From positions 2,476,567 through 2,540,566 of the forward strand of contig JABFRS010000001.1 in NCBI GenBank assembly GCA_013141055.1: a DNA stretch of 64,000 bases. Direction: 5' to 3'. The notes beneath the pieces are model-generated. The model saw only the letters and a list, made by a program, of their open reading frames with translations, did not search any database and had not been told where the DNA came from. Source of the DNA: Cyclobacteriaceae bacterium (GTDB taxonomy: Bacteria > Bacteroidota > Bacteroidia > Cytophagales > Cyclobacteriaceae). This document shows, piece by piece, positions 43,580 to 52,107 of the stretch. Position 1 is the first letter of the stretch; each line of letters starts with the position of its first letter. Both the position numbers and the translations under genes were made by a program.

Positions 43580-44443
43580 ATGGAAAAATCTTCGTTGACC
43601 ACAACGTTAATGCCTATTGCACTCGGCACGATCATGCTGGGATTAGGGCTTTCACTCTCCATTGCTGATTTTAGAAGAGTAACACTCTATCCCAAGGCAA
43701 TTACCATTGCAATGGTTTGCCAGATGATATTGCTTCCAGCCCTGTGTTTTGGATTGGTGATTGTTTTTAAACTGGAACCTGCATTGTGTGTAGGCCTTAT
43801 GCTTCTCTCCGCTTCACCGGGTGGTGCTACCGCCAATCTTTACAGTCATCTTTCGCACGGAGACGTCGCACTGAACATCAGTCTTACCGCAATCAATAGT
43901 GTTCTGACATTATTTACGCTTCCACTGATCGTGAATTTTTCTCTTTCCTATTTTATGAATTCGGATCAATACGTTCCGATGCAGTTTATAAAAATTGTTG
44001 AAGTCTTTGCGGTAGTTCTTTCTCCTGTATTGATAGGAATGCTCATCCGAAGCAAAAAACCTGCATTTGCTGCCAGAATGGATAAACCTGTCAAGATCCT
44101 TTCAGTACTATTCTTATTGCTGGTAATCATCAGCGTAACCTTAAAAGAGAGAAATCAATTGGCTGATATGTTTGCATCACTGGGTTTGCCTGTGCTTTGC
44201 TTCAATCTTCTCAGTATGCTGATGGGATATTATCTACCAATGATATTTAAAGTTGAAAAGAAGCAAGCCATTGCTATTGGATTGGAGATTGGGATTCACA
44301 ACGGAACGCTTGCAATCTACATTGCGCTGAATGTTATCAATAATTCCTCGATGTCCATACCTCCGGCGATCTATAGCCTGATCATGTTCGTGACTGCGGC
44401 TGCTTTTGGATTTTTAGTGAATGTCGGGCGGAAAACGGTTTAG
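43580..44443 (+). CDS. SBF-family transporter (bile acid:Na+ symporter type)
   Basis: A 287-residue protein of about nine membrane helices. LMLLSASPGGATANLYSHLSHGDVALNI (about 74-101) and EIGIHNGTLAIYIALNV (about 234-250) are the two crossover motifs of the SBF/BASS family, with the conserved GG and Asn residues. It would move organic anions with sodium. It is divergent from the thioesterase-AraC pair and convergent with hmgA. Confidence 0.9.
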   Translation: MEKSSLTTTLMPIALGTIMLGLGLSLSIADFRRVTLYPKAITIAMVCQMILLPALCFGLVIVFKLEPALCVGLMLLSASPGGATANLYSHLSHGDVALNISLTAINSVLTLFTLPLIVNFSLSYFMNSDQYVPMQFIKIVEVFAVVLSPVLIGMLIRSKKPAFAARMDKPVKILSVLFLLLVIISVTLKERNQLADMFASLGLPVLCFNLLSMLMGYYLPMIFKVEKKQAIAIGLEIGIHNGTLAIYIALNVINNSSMSIPPAIYSLIMFVTAAAFGFLVNVGRKTV

Positions 44444-44451
44444 TCAGGAAA

Positions 44452-45642
44452 TTATGGTGTGTTCACTTCGTTAAATCCTTCTGCATGATCTGTCCAGCTC
44501 ATCGGATAGTTCTTATCAACAAACTCCTCTGCATCAGTTGTTAGAAACAGTGGATGGAATGTATCCAGCATTACTGCCAGCTCTTTTGTCTCTTTAGCGC
44601 CAATGCTTTTCTCTACTGTTCCAGGATGTGGTCCATGCGGCAATCCGCCAGGATGAAGGGTGAATGATCCGCGTTCAATGCCTCTGCGACTCATGAAATT
44701 TCCCTCTGCATAATACAGAACTTCATCACTGTCGATATTGCTGTGATTGTAAGGCGCAGGAATCGAAAGAGGATGGTAATCAAATAATCTTGGTACGAAA
44801 GAGCAGATCACAAAATTGCGGCCCTGAAACGTCTGATGTACTGGTGGCGGCTGATGAATACGTCCGGTAATCGGTTCAAACTCATGAACGGAAAATGCAT
44901 AAGGCCAGAGAAATCCGTCCCATCCAACGACATCCATGGGACTGTAATCATAGACATACTGATGCAAATGACCCTGCTTTTTGATCTTCATTAAAAATTC
45001 TCCCTTGCTGGTATCCGGAGGTGTTTCGACGGGTGGGCGGATATCTCGTTCACAGTATGGAGAATGTTCTAATAGTTGACCCAATTGATTTCTATATCGC
45101 TTCACAGTTTCAACAGGAGAAGTTGATTCAATGATAAGCAACCGCAAAGGCCCCTCGTTAAATTCAAGTTTATAAATTACAGTGCGTGGAATAACTACAT
45201 AGTCCCCTTGTTTAAACTCAATCCTGCCAAATTGCGAGATCAATGTTCCGCTTCCATCATGAATGAAGAGGACTTCATCACCTTCAGCATTCTTGTAGAA
45301 ATAATCCATCTTCCTGTTCTTTGGTGAACAGATTGCCATTGAACAATCATTGTTCATCAGCAATACTTTTCTTGCATCCAGGTAATCATCACCAGTGACA
45401 CCAACTTTCGAAGTGTTCAAATGTGTTTGACGCAAACCATACTCTTCGAGTTTTTTTGGTCCGTATTTAACAGGATCCTTTAACATTTTGATCCTGGTCG
45501 GAGGATTGATATGATACAGGATTGAATAGATCCCGGAAAATCCTTCTGAGCTTACTACTTCTTCCTTGTAAAGACTTCCGTCAGGCTGACGAAACTGAGT
45601 ATGGCGTTTGGGTGGGATTTTTCCGAGTCGATGGTAATACAT
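44452..45642 (-). CDS. hmgA: Homogentisate 1,2-dioxygenase
   Basis: A 396-residue cupin dioxygenase that opens the homogentisate ring in tyrosine breakdown. The start YYHRLGKIPPKRHTQFRQPDG is typical of the bacterial branch. Iron ligands are likely H300 (PYNHSN), E307 (SDEVLYY) and H336 (LPHGPHPG). Usual partners (hydroxyphenylpyruvate dioxygenase, fumarylacetoacetase) are not in this window, so it stands apart from the rest of the pathway. Confidence 0.88.
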   Translation of the reverse strand: MYYHRLGKIPPKRHTQFRQPDGSLYKEEVVSSEGFSGIYSILYHINPPTRIKMLKDPVKYGPKKLEEYGLRQTHLNTSKVGVTGDDYLDARKVLLMNNDCSMAICSPKNRKMDYFYKNAEGDEVLFIHDGSGTLISQFGRIEFKQGDYVVIPRTVIYKLEFNEGPLRLLIIESTSPVETVKRYRNQLGQLLEHSPYCERDIRPPVETPPDTSKGEFLMKIKKQGHLHQYVYDYSPMDVVGWDGFLWPYAFSVHEFEPITGRIHQPPPVHQTFQGRNFVICSFVPRLFDYHPLSIPAPYNHSNIDSDEVLYYAEGNFMSRRGIERGSFTLHPGGLPHGPHPGTVEKSIGAKETKELAVMLDTFHPLFLTTDAEEFVDKNYPMSWTDHAEGFNEVNTP

Positions 45643-45733
45643 AATTAGACTGAATTAGTATGTGAAGCTACGAAAAACAACATTATCAGCTTGCAAATTA
45701 GCAGCAGGCACTTGTTGTTAAAGCTTCATTACG

Positions 45734-45774
45734 TGCATCAGCAATTCGCAATCACGCCGAAAAGCGCTGATGCA
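45734..45774. repeat. 9-bp inverted repeat in the hmgA-S41 gap
   Basis: TGCATCAGC (45734-45742) and GCTGATGCA (45766-45774) are exact complements around a 23-nt centre, within the 138-bp gap between hmgA and the S41 peptidase. It lies just past the S41 stop codon. Without a T-run it is not a standard terminator; a regulator site for hmgA is possible. Confidence 0.35.
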
Positions 45775-45780
45775 GTCAAA

Positions 45781-47418
45781 TTACATTTTGCTCCTGTTCA
45801 AATCAGGTATCCGATCAAACAGTTTTATTGCCTGCTCAAGAACTTCATTGGATTGATTGTAGATAGGATAGAAACCGTCGTTGCCCCAGATCTTGCGGGC
45901 GATTTGAGCCTTGATGTGGATCTGAAAAGCTCTTCTGTTTTTTGCCATATCCTTATAATCAGGTTTTACCTTGTTCGACTCCCCAACTTTTACAAGTTGC
46001 TGAAGGATTACATCATCAACATTGAAATTCCTGTAATACTTTTCGTAACCCATTTTTGTCAAAGATTCTTTATTCTTATCAGCATAGGTGAAAGTAAATT
46101 CCTGAATGGAGTTTGATCTGTCAAGCTCACTGAGATAGCGACTGTTTAATGTGGTATCGAGAGGAACAAAATAATCCGGCATAATGCCACCGCCACCATA
46201 GACAGTACGACCGTTGAGAGTAGTATATTTCAAAGAGTCGTTGAATTTGATGCTATCCGCATTGAAGAATTCACCGTGACGGTATCGCTTTAGCATGTCT
46301 TTGGAATACTCTTCCATATCCACATAAGGTTTTTGAATCGAACGACCACTCGGTGTATAGTAGCGTGAAATGGTTAATCTTAATTCCGACCCATCGCTCA
46401 AATCAAACGGTGATTGAACAAGTCCCTTGCCGAATGATCTTCTGCCAACGACCAATGCTCTGTCGTTATCTTGCAGGGCTCCGGCAACAATTTCAGAGGC
46501 AGATGCGCTACCTTCATTAACGAGAACGATCAGGTCACCTGTTTCAAAGTCTCCTTTTTTAGTGGACATCGCATCCGAATTGTACCGGGAATCTTTTCCT
46601 TTTGTGAAAACAATTTTTTTACCTTCTGAGAGAAATTCATCGGCGAGATCAATCGCCTGATTCATATATCCACCGGGATTGCCCTGAAGATCCAGCACAA
46701 GTTTCTTCATTCCCTTGCCGCGCAGATTTTCAAGTCCTGCATGAAATTCTTCAAAAGTTGTTTGAGAAAAACGATTGATCTTGATGTATCCTATTTCATT
46801 GTCAATCATATAAGATACATCCATTGAATGTTGAGGAATCTTATCTCGTATGATTGAAAACTTAAGAATCTCTTTTACATTTTTCCTTATAACTTCAAGT
46901 TTTGCTTCTGTTCCTTTCTGCCCCTTCAGCAATTTCATCACCTGTGGATTAGTCAATCCGACATTTGCAATTGCTTTGTCACCAACTTTAATAATCTTAT
47001 CTCCTGGATGTAATCCAACTGCCTCTGACGGGCCGCCGCTCAAAGCAGAGACGACAACAAGTGTATCATGGAAAATGCTGAATTCAATTCCTATCCCTTC
47101 AAAGTTTCCCTGAAGATCCTCATTGGCTTCAACTCTATTGCTGATGGGTATATATGATGAATGAGGATCAAGCTTGTCAAGCATATGTTGAATAGCATCA
47201 TCCACCAGAATGTCGGTCTGGGTCGTGTCGACATATTCATTTTTGATGAGACTCAGCACCTCCCGGAACTTCTGAATGTCCTCTCCGGACGATTTTCCAG
47301 GTACCTGAATAGAGGTAGAATTGATGCTGCTACCGATCAGAACGCCTGCTGCCAAACCAATGCATAAAACCAGTGGAAGGGCGATCTGACGCGGGTTGTT
47401 TTTAACTTCTTCGCTCAT
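45781..47418 (-). CDS. S41 C-terminal-processing peptidase
   Basis: A 545-residue exported protease: N-terminal membrane anchor (about 12-32), PDZ domain (about 105-185; HPGDKIIKVGDKAI), and the S41 catalytic core with S306 in NEGSASASEI and K331 in RRSFGKGLVQ as Ser/Lys dyad. LQGNPGGYMNQA is the conserved substrate-binding strand. A C-terminal helical extension (about 420-545) is common in the phylum. It trims or removes periplasmic proteins from their C-termini. Confidence 0.94.
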   Translation of the reverse strand: MSEEVKNNPRQIALPLVLCIGLAAGVLIGSSINSTSIQVPGKSSGEDIQKFREVLSLIKNEYVDTTQTDILVDDAIQHMLDKLDPHSSYIPISNRVEANEDLQGNFEGIGIEFSIFHDTLVVVSALSGGPSEAVGLHPGDKIIKVGDKAIANVGLTNPQVMKLLKGQKGTEAKLEVIRKNVKEILKFSIIRDKIPQHSMDVSYMIDNEIGYIKINRFSQTTFEEFHAGLENLRGKGMKKLVLDLQGNPGGYMNQAIDLADEFLSEGKKIVFTKGKDSRYNSDAMSTKKGDFETGDLIVLVNEGSASASEIVAGALQDNDRALVVGRRSFGKGLVQSPFDLSDGSELRLTISRYYTPSGRSIQKPYVDMEEYSKDMLKRYRHGEFFNADSIKFNDSLKYTTLNGRTVYGGGGIMPDYFVPLDTTLNSRYLSELDRSNSIQEFTFTYADKNKESLTKMGYEKYYRNFNVDDVILQQLVKVGESNKVKPDYKDMAKNRRAFQIHIKAQIARKIWGNDGFYPIYNQSNEVLEQAIKLFDRIPDLNRSKM

Positions 47419-47531
47419 AGGATTAAACTTCCTTTCTAGAACGTCAAAGATGCGCCAAAGTTCAGATTCGAGGAAACTGGCCCAGAATGAATATTGCAGA
47501 AGGGCGGCCCTATTTTTATATTTACCCTTCC

Positions 47532-48290
47532 ATGGAAAAAACCGGGCTTAGAAATAGGAGAATCGCTGACCTTGTCGAGCAGGACAATGTCAGGGCCTAT
47601 GTGCTGTATTATTTCGGTATACGGTTCTATGAGTATTCCGAAAAGACGCTTGAGGAGGTTTGTCATCTCAGGGGACTGAAACTGGATCATGTGGTCCGCC
47701 AGCTGGAATCGCCTACTCATGCTCTTTCTGAGGAAAGCCTTCCATTGCTTTCATATCCGATCGATCTGATCATCGAATACCTTAAGCACGCACACTTTCT
47801 TTTCATAAAAAGAAAACTTCCCTATATCTCAAGATTAGTGGAAAGCTTTAAAGCAGATCATTCATCCTATGAATCGATTTCAAAAGATCTGAAAACTCTT
47901 TTTCCTCTTTTTGTGGAAGATTTTGTTCATCATATCTATGAAGAAGAGGCCACGCTTTTCAGATACATCAAGTTTTTGGACAAAACGGATAGGGGAAAAT
48001 ATAATCCATCGAAGTTATTCTATATGATGGAACGACATTCTCTTCAGCGCTTTGCTGTTGAGCATGAAGTTCACGATGATGAGATGGAAGGCATTCGTAA
48101 GATCACACAGGATTATAATGTTGACGCTCACACACCACTTCATGTGCGCGTGATTTACACCGAACTCACCGAACTTGAGAAAAGTCTGCAGGTTCATGCA
48201 AGGATTGAGAATGAAATTCTTTTCCCGAAAGCAATGATGCTGGAGAACAAGATCAAGACTTCATTCATGGAGAAGATCAAGTTCAATTGA
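47532..48290 (+). CDS. Hemerythrin-type di-iron protein (Ric/YtfE-like)
   Basis: A 252-residue protein. The first 75 residues form a small helical region ending near the LPLLSYPIDLIIEYLKHAHF segment; the rest is a four-helix bundle with metal-ligand spacing like hemerythrin: KHAHF, FVHHIYEEEATLF, EHEVHDDEME and ENEILFP. This matches the iron-sulfur cluster repair proteins Ric/YtfE, except that the Cys residues of the N-terminal ScdA domain are not conserved. The ATG at 47532 is preferred to one 45 nt upstream. Repair of Fe-S centres after nitric oxide or oxidative stress is inferred. Confidence 0.75.
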   Translation: MEKTGLRNRRIADLVEQDNVRAYVLYYFGIRFYEYSEKTLEEVCHLRGLKLDHVVRQLESPTHALSEESLPLLSYPIDLIIEYLKHAHFLFIKRKLPYISRLVESFKADHSSYESISKDLKTLFPLFVEDFVHHIYEEEATLFRYIKFLDKTDRGKYNPSKLFYMMERHSLQRFAVEHEVHDDEMEGIRKITQDYNVDAHTPLHVRVIYTELTELEKSLQVHARIENEILFPKAMMLENKIKTSFMEKIKFN

Positions 48291-48320
48291 TTGACTCAAT
48301 TCTCTTAATTTAAAATCTTA

Positions 48321-48734
48321 ATGGCAAGGATTCTGGCAATCGATTACGGATTGAAACGTACTGGCATCGCTGTCACGGATGTTAATCGAATCATTGCAAC
48401 CTCACTGGAAACAGTGGAAAGCCCCGGCCTTATAAAATTTCTGGAAGACTATTTTAAAAAGGAAGTCGTTGATCAATTAGTGTTGGGAATGCCTAAACGC
48501 CTTAATAATGAAGATACTGACATGACTCCTCATGTCAGAAAATTAATGGAATTGCTGGCTCAGAAATTTCCAGATAAACCCGTTGCCCTCATTGACGAGA
48601 GATTCACAAGCTCGATCGCACTTCAAACCATGATTGATGGCGGAATGAAAAAAAAGGAACGCAGGGTAAAAGGGAATGTCGATAAGATCAGCGCCACACT
48701 GATCCTCCAGTCCTACATGAACTCCCCAAAATAG
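48321..48734 (+). CDS. ruvX: Holliday junction resolvase-like RuvX (YqgF)
   Basis: A 137-residue RuvX/YqgF nuclease with the RNase-H-like start RILAIDYGLKRTGIAVTD and the later LIDERFTSSIAL Asp/Glu motif. The family acts on pre-16S rRNA ends or branched DNA. Length is typical. It lies 30 nt after the hemerythrin-type gene and 64 nt before def, which has its own promoter. Confidence 0.92.
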   Translation: MARILAIDYGLKRTGIAVTDVNRIIATSLETVESPGLIKFLEDYFKKEVVDQLVLGMPKRLNNEDTDMTPHVRKLMELLAQKFPDKPVALIDERFTSSIALQTMIDGGMKKKERRVKGNVDKISATLILQSYMNSPK

Positions 48735-48768
48735 ATTACGGGCCTTCATCACCTCAACACTTTTTTTC

Positions 48769-48776
48769 TACCTTTG
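48769..48776 (+). promoter_or_regulatory. -7 element of def
   Basis: TACCTTTG matches TAnnTTTG and ends 22 nt before the def ATG, suggesting a leader of roughly 16 nt. Confidence 0.55.
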
Positions 48777-48798
48777 TGACTCATCAGCTCACTGAAAA

Positions 48799-49359
48799 AT
48801 GGTTTACCCCATCGTTATGTACGGAGATCCGGTTTTGCGAAAACGTGCAAAAGAAGTAGAAAAGGGTTCAATGGACATCAAAGCTTTTGCGGCTGACATG
48901 TTTGAAACAATGTACGCGGCTCATGGAATAGGTCTTGCTGCTCCACAAATTGGAAAGAGCATCCGTATTTTCATAGTGGATGGTACAACACTGGAAGATG
49001 TTGACGATGATATGACCGCTTTCAAAAAGATATTTGTAAACCCTGAAATCCTGGAGGAAACAGGTGATGAGTGGCCTTTCGAAGAAGGTTGCCTCAGCAT
49101 TCCCAATATCCGTGAAGATGTTAACCGTCCTGAGAAATTAAAGGTCCGCTATTATGATGAAGAGTGGAATCAAAAGACAGAAGACTATGATGGAATGAAA
49201 GCACGCATCATTCAACATGAATATGATCACCTGAATGGTAAAATGTTTGTTGATTATCTTTCACCTTTGAAGAAACGCATGCTGAAAGGCAAACTCACCA
49301 ACATCAGCAAGGGAGATGTGGATACTGAATACCGCATTCTTGCTCCATTGAAAAAGTAA
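48799..49359 (+). CDS. def: Peptide deformylase
   Basis: A 186-residue metal hydrolase that removes the formyl group from new proteins. All three family motifs are intact: GIGLAAPQIG, EEGCLSIP and QHEYDHLNGKMF, providing the Cys and two His metal ligands and the catalytic Glu. It is convergent with the ferredoxin gene, with only 3 nt between stops. Confidence 0.96.
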   Translation: MVYPIVMYGDPVLRKRAKEVEKGSMDIKAFAADMFETMYAAHGIGLAAPQIGKSIRIFIVDGTTLEDVDDDMTAFKKIFVNPEILEETGDEWPFEEGCLSIPNIREDVNRPEKLKVRYYDEEWNQKTEDYDGMKARIIQHEYDHLNGKMFVDYLSPLKKRMLKGKLTNISKGDVDTEYRILAPLKK

Positions 49360-49362
49360 TTC

Positions 49363-49686
49363 TTACTGTGTGTATTGGATATGACGAAGCTTGGATTCGT
49401 CCGGAACCTGTATAGTAAGATCTCCATTGACGCGCACCTGACAGGCAAGGCGTTCGCCTTCCTTTAAAAGACCTTCTTCTTTATACTTTTTTTCGGCGTG
49501 GGTAATTCCGCTGAGGTTTTCCATGCCTTGCCGAACTGCCATTTTACAGGTGGTGCATCTGCCCTTTCCGCCACATTCGTGCATCCAATCGATATAGTTG
49601 GTTTGGAAGTGATAAAGGGCTGTTTTATTAAGCTCCCGCACTTCTACTTCTTTTTGTCCGAGATTTTCTATGATTATCTTTACCAT
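49363..49686 (-). CDS. 2Fe-2S ferredoxin
   Basis: A 107-residue plant-type/adrenodoxin-like ferredoxin. Cluster ligands are the Cys in CGGKGRCTTCKM (C-x5-C-x2-C) and the later Cys in ERLACQVRV. It carries electrons to an unknown partner. It stands alone between def and a divergent gene of unknown function. Confidence 0.9.
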   Translation of the reverse strand: MVKIIIENLGQKEVEVRELNKTALYHFQTNYIDWMHECGGKGRCTTCKMAVRQGMENLSGITHAEKKYKEEGLLKEGERLACQVRVNGDLTIQVPDESKLRHIQYTQ

Positions 49687-49718
49687 CGTTCAAAAAATAT
49701 TCTTACCCGGATTGCCGC

Positions 49719-50828
49719 ATGGATGAAAAAATCAGTTTAAAGGCCCTGGAGGATTACAGTGACGACTACGCCTCTAAGGTAACAGCTTCTTTCTTTTCTT
49801 CTAAAGAGAAAATCACAGGGGCTGAGATCCTCAAAGTATGCGATGTTCATCAGATCAATCTATTCATCATACGCGAACTTCTCCATGTCTGGAAGCATGA
49901 ACTTCAAAAACTCAGAAGTCCTTTCTTTGATTATTCTGCTCCTCAGGTTGCAGAATCATTATCAAAGTTTCAAAACCTTTTATCAAATCATATTTCAATT
50001 TCAAGAGAAAACTTCCAGCCGTTGCTGAAGAAAGCTGTTCATCAGACTTTGTTTCTCATTCTGGATCCTTATGATTTTTATTCCGAAACCCTGGACAATG
50101 GCCTTGGTGGTCAGTTGAAAATAGAGGATTTAAAGAATGAAGTGAAGTATGTGAAGATCAACAATACACCACTTCAAAATCTGTTGAAGACACTGGATGA
50201 GAAAAAACTCTCCACAATTTCTGGTAACGAAGCATTTGCTTTGCTGGATCGGATCCTGGAGGAAGTAAATTTCACCCCAGAGGAAATTGATGCGTACGTC
50301 ACGAAATTCTCTACCATCACTCCCTTGGATGTTGAAAAGCTTTATGATAAGAAAACCATAACGATTCACACACCGCCTCATGTAAAATCTGACATTCCAA
50401 AGATTGAGCCGGAAAAGAAGGAGATTCCTAAAATAGAGGTGAAACCTGTACAGCCTTCAATAAAAACGGAACCAGTCAAAGTGGAGGCCGTGAAGGAAGC
50501 GCCAAGGAAAGAAGAGATTAAGCCTCAGCAGGTTTCTGCGTCGGCACTAATAGATCAGTTACCTAAAAGCACCCAGACTTCTTTGGTAGAAGACTTTCAG
50601 AAAAGGAAGAAGATCAAGGACATCCTCACGATCAATCAGAAATTCATGTTCACCAAAATTCTTTTTAATGGTGACTTTGAATTATTCTCCGCTGCTGTTG
50701 ACAGACTTGATGAATTGGATAATCTATCCCAGGCTAATTCCTACCTCACAAATAATTATCCAGAGTGGAGCAAAGAAAGTGAGGAATACCAGGAATTTAT
50801 AGAACTGGTGGAAAGACGATTTGCCTGA
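49719..50828 (+). CDS. Conserved protein of unknown function with Pro/Lys/Glu linker
   Basis: A 369-residue protein I cannot place in a named family. It has a helical N-terminal part (about 1-200), a low-complexity linker rich in Lys, Pro, Glu and Val (about 215-280; KPVQPSIKTEPVKVEAV), and a C-terminal helical block (about 295-369; KDILTINQKFMFTKILFNGDFELF) that resembles conserved blocks in other Bacteroidota hypothetical proteins. No signal peptide or membrane helix is seen. It is convergent with rodA, beside the cell-shape operon. Confidence 0.65.
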   Translation: MDEKISLKALEDYSDDYASKVTASFFSSKEKITGAEILKVCDVHQINLFIIRELLHVWKHELQKLRSPFFDYSAPQVAESLSKFQNLLSNHISISRENFQPLLKKAVHQTLFLILDPYDFYSETLDNGLGGQLKIEDLKNEVKYVKINNTPLQNLLKTLDEKKLSTISGNEAFALLDRILEEVNFTPEEIDAYVTKFSTITPLDVEKLYDKKTITIHTPPHVKSDIPKIEPEKKEIPKIEVKPVQPSIKTEPVKVEAVKEAPRKEEIKPQQVSASALIDQLPKSTQTSLVEDFQKRKKIKDILTINQKFMFTKILFNGDFELFSAAVDRLDELDNLSQANSYLTNNYPEWSKESEEYQEFIELVERRFA

Positions 50829-50832
50829 CAGT

Positions 50833-52107
50833 CTAAAGACGCTGAAGCATCTGACCACGATGAGCGTCCAGCTTCAAAAGAATAAATAGCAGGGTTGTAA
50901 ATCCCCATAAGGATGATCCACCGTAACTGAAGAAGGGGAGAGGAATTCCGATAACAGGAAACAATCCAATCGTCATTCCAATATTTACCGCAAAGTGAAA
51001 AAAGAAAATGCTCGCGACACTATATGCATAGACACGGGCGAACCTGCTTTTCTGTCGCTCAGCAATAAAAATGATTCTCATTAAAAGCACAACGAATAGG
51101 GACACTACGATCAGGCTTCCCAGCCAGCCGTGCTCCTCACCAATTGTACAGAAAATAAAATCAGTGCTTTGTTCAGGAACAAAATCAAACTTTGTCTGTG
51201 TCCCTTTTAAAAATCCCTTGCCGAAGAATCCACCGCTTCCAATTGCAATTTTTGATTGAGTGACATTCCACCCATAGCCAAGAGGATCAGCATCGGGATT
51301 GATAAGCGCTTTGACACGATTCTGCTGATGTGGCTTCAATACATCTGTGATCACATAGTCAACACTCTCAATGACACCCATGATCACAATGGCGCCAATC
51401 GTAAGGAGCACAATGCGCTTTAACTTCTTTTTTCCAAAGCCAATTAAAATTGCCAGAATAACAATAATAGCAGCGTGCAAGTAAAGCTGATTCGGAATGA
51501 GAAGCGTAAGAACGAAAATTGTTGCGGCACAGATGCCGACAATCATCAGGAATGGCGACATGCCTTCGCGAAAGAATACCAGAATGAAAGAAGTAAAAAC
51601 TAGTGCTGTTCCGGTGTCTTTTTGCAGCAGGATCAGGAACATCGGTATACCGATCATTCCAAAAAGGAAGGCCTGATTGCGCAAATTGTCCATTCTAAAG
51701 CCAACAGAACCAATGTATTTGGCTACCGCCAGGGTGACGATAAACTTTGCAAACTCTGATGGCTGTACTCCAAATGACCCCACCCCAAGCCATGCTTTAT
51801 TTCCACCAACTTCTTTACCAACGATCGGTACCAGAAAGAGCATGACGACAATAATTCCGTACAAAACGTAAGCAAAAGTTTCATAGAACCTGACATCAAG
51901 AATAACAATGCCGGCGATGATAATGAAAGAAGCAAGAATGAAAAGCAGCTGCCTCCCGGAATTCAGGTCAAGACTGAAAATGGGTTGATGAACCCCTTCA
52001 TCATACACGACTGCATAGATGTTGATCCATCCCAATAACACCAGGGCCATGTAAAGACCAATGGTGGGCCAATCAAGACTACCCGATATGTTATCTTCTC
52101 TTTTCAA
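50833..52107 (-). CDS. rodA: Peptidoglycan glycosyltransferase RodA
   Basis: A 424-residue SEDS polymerase with about ten membrane helices. GGNKAWLGVGSFGVQPSEFAK and the C-terminal IPLPFFSYGGSSLW are the family signatures; the catalytic Asp lies in the large loop (near EHGWLGSL/FVPEQSTDFIF). It polymerises glycan strands with PBP2. The start is TTG and overlaps the mrdA stop (TTGA). It is the last gene of mreB-C-D-mrdA-rodA. Confidence 0.96.
   Translation of the reverse strand: MKREDNISGSLDWPTIGLYMALVLLGWINIYAVVYDEGVHQPIFSLDLNSGRQLLFILASFIIIAGIVILDVRFYETFAYVLYGIIVVMLFLVPIVGKEVGGNKAWLGVGSFGVQPSEFAKFIVTLAVAKYIGSVGFRMDNLRNQAFLFGMIGIPMFLILLQKDTGTALVFTSFILVFFREGMSPFLMIVGICAATIFVLTLLIPNQLYLHAAIIVILAILIGFGKKKLKRIVLLTIGAIVIMGVIESVDYVITDVLKPHQQNRVKALINPDADPLGYGWNVTQSKIAIGSGGFFGKGFLKGTQTKFDFVPEQSTDFIFCTIGEEHGWLGSLIVVSLFVVLLMRIIFIAERQKSRFARVYAYSVASIFFFHFAVNIGMTIGLFPVIGIPLPFFSYGGSSLWGFTTLLFILLKLDAHRGQMLQRL

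Noticed and set aside
47487-47531. Upstream ATG for the hemerythrin-type gene
   Set aside because: The 15 added residues (NIAEGRPYFYIYPS) do not resemble the family start, and MEKTGLRNRRIADLVEQ does.
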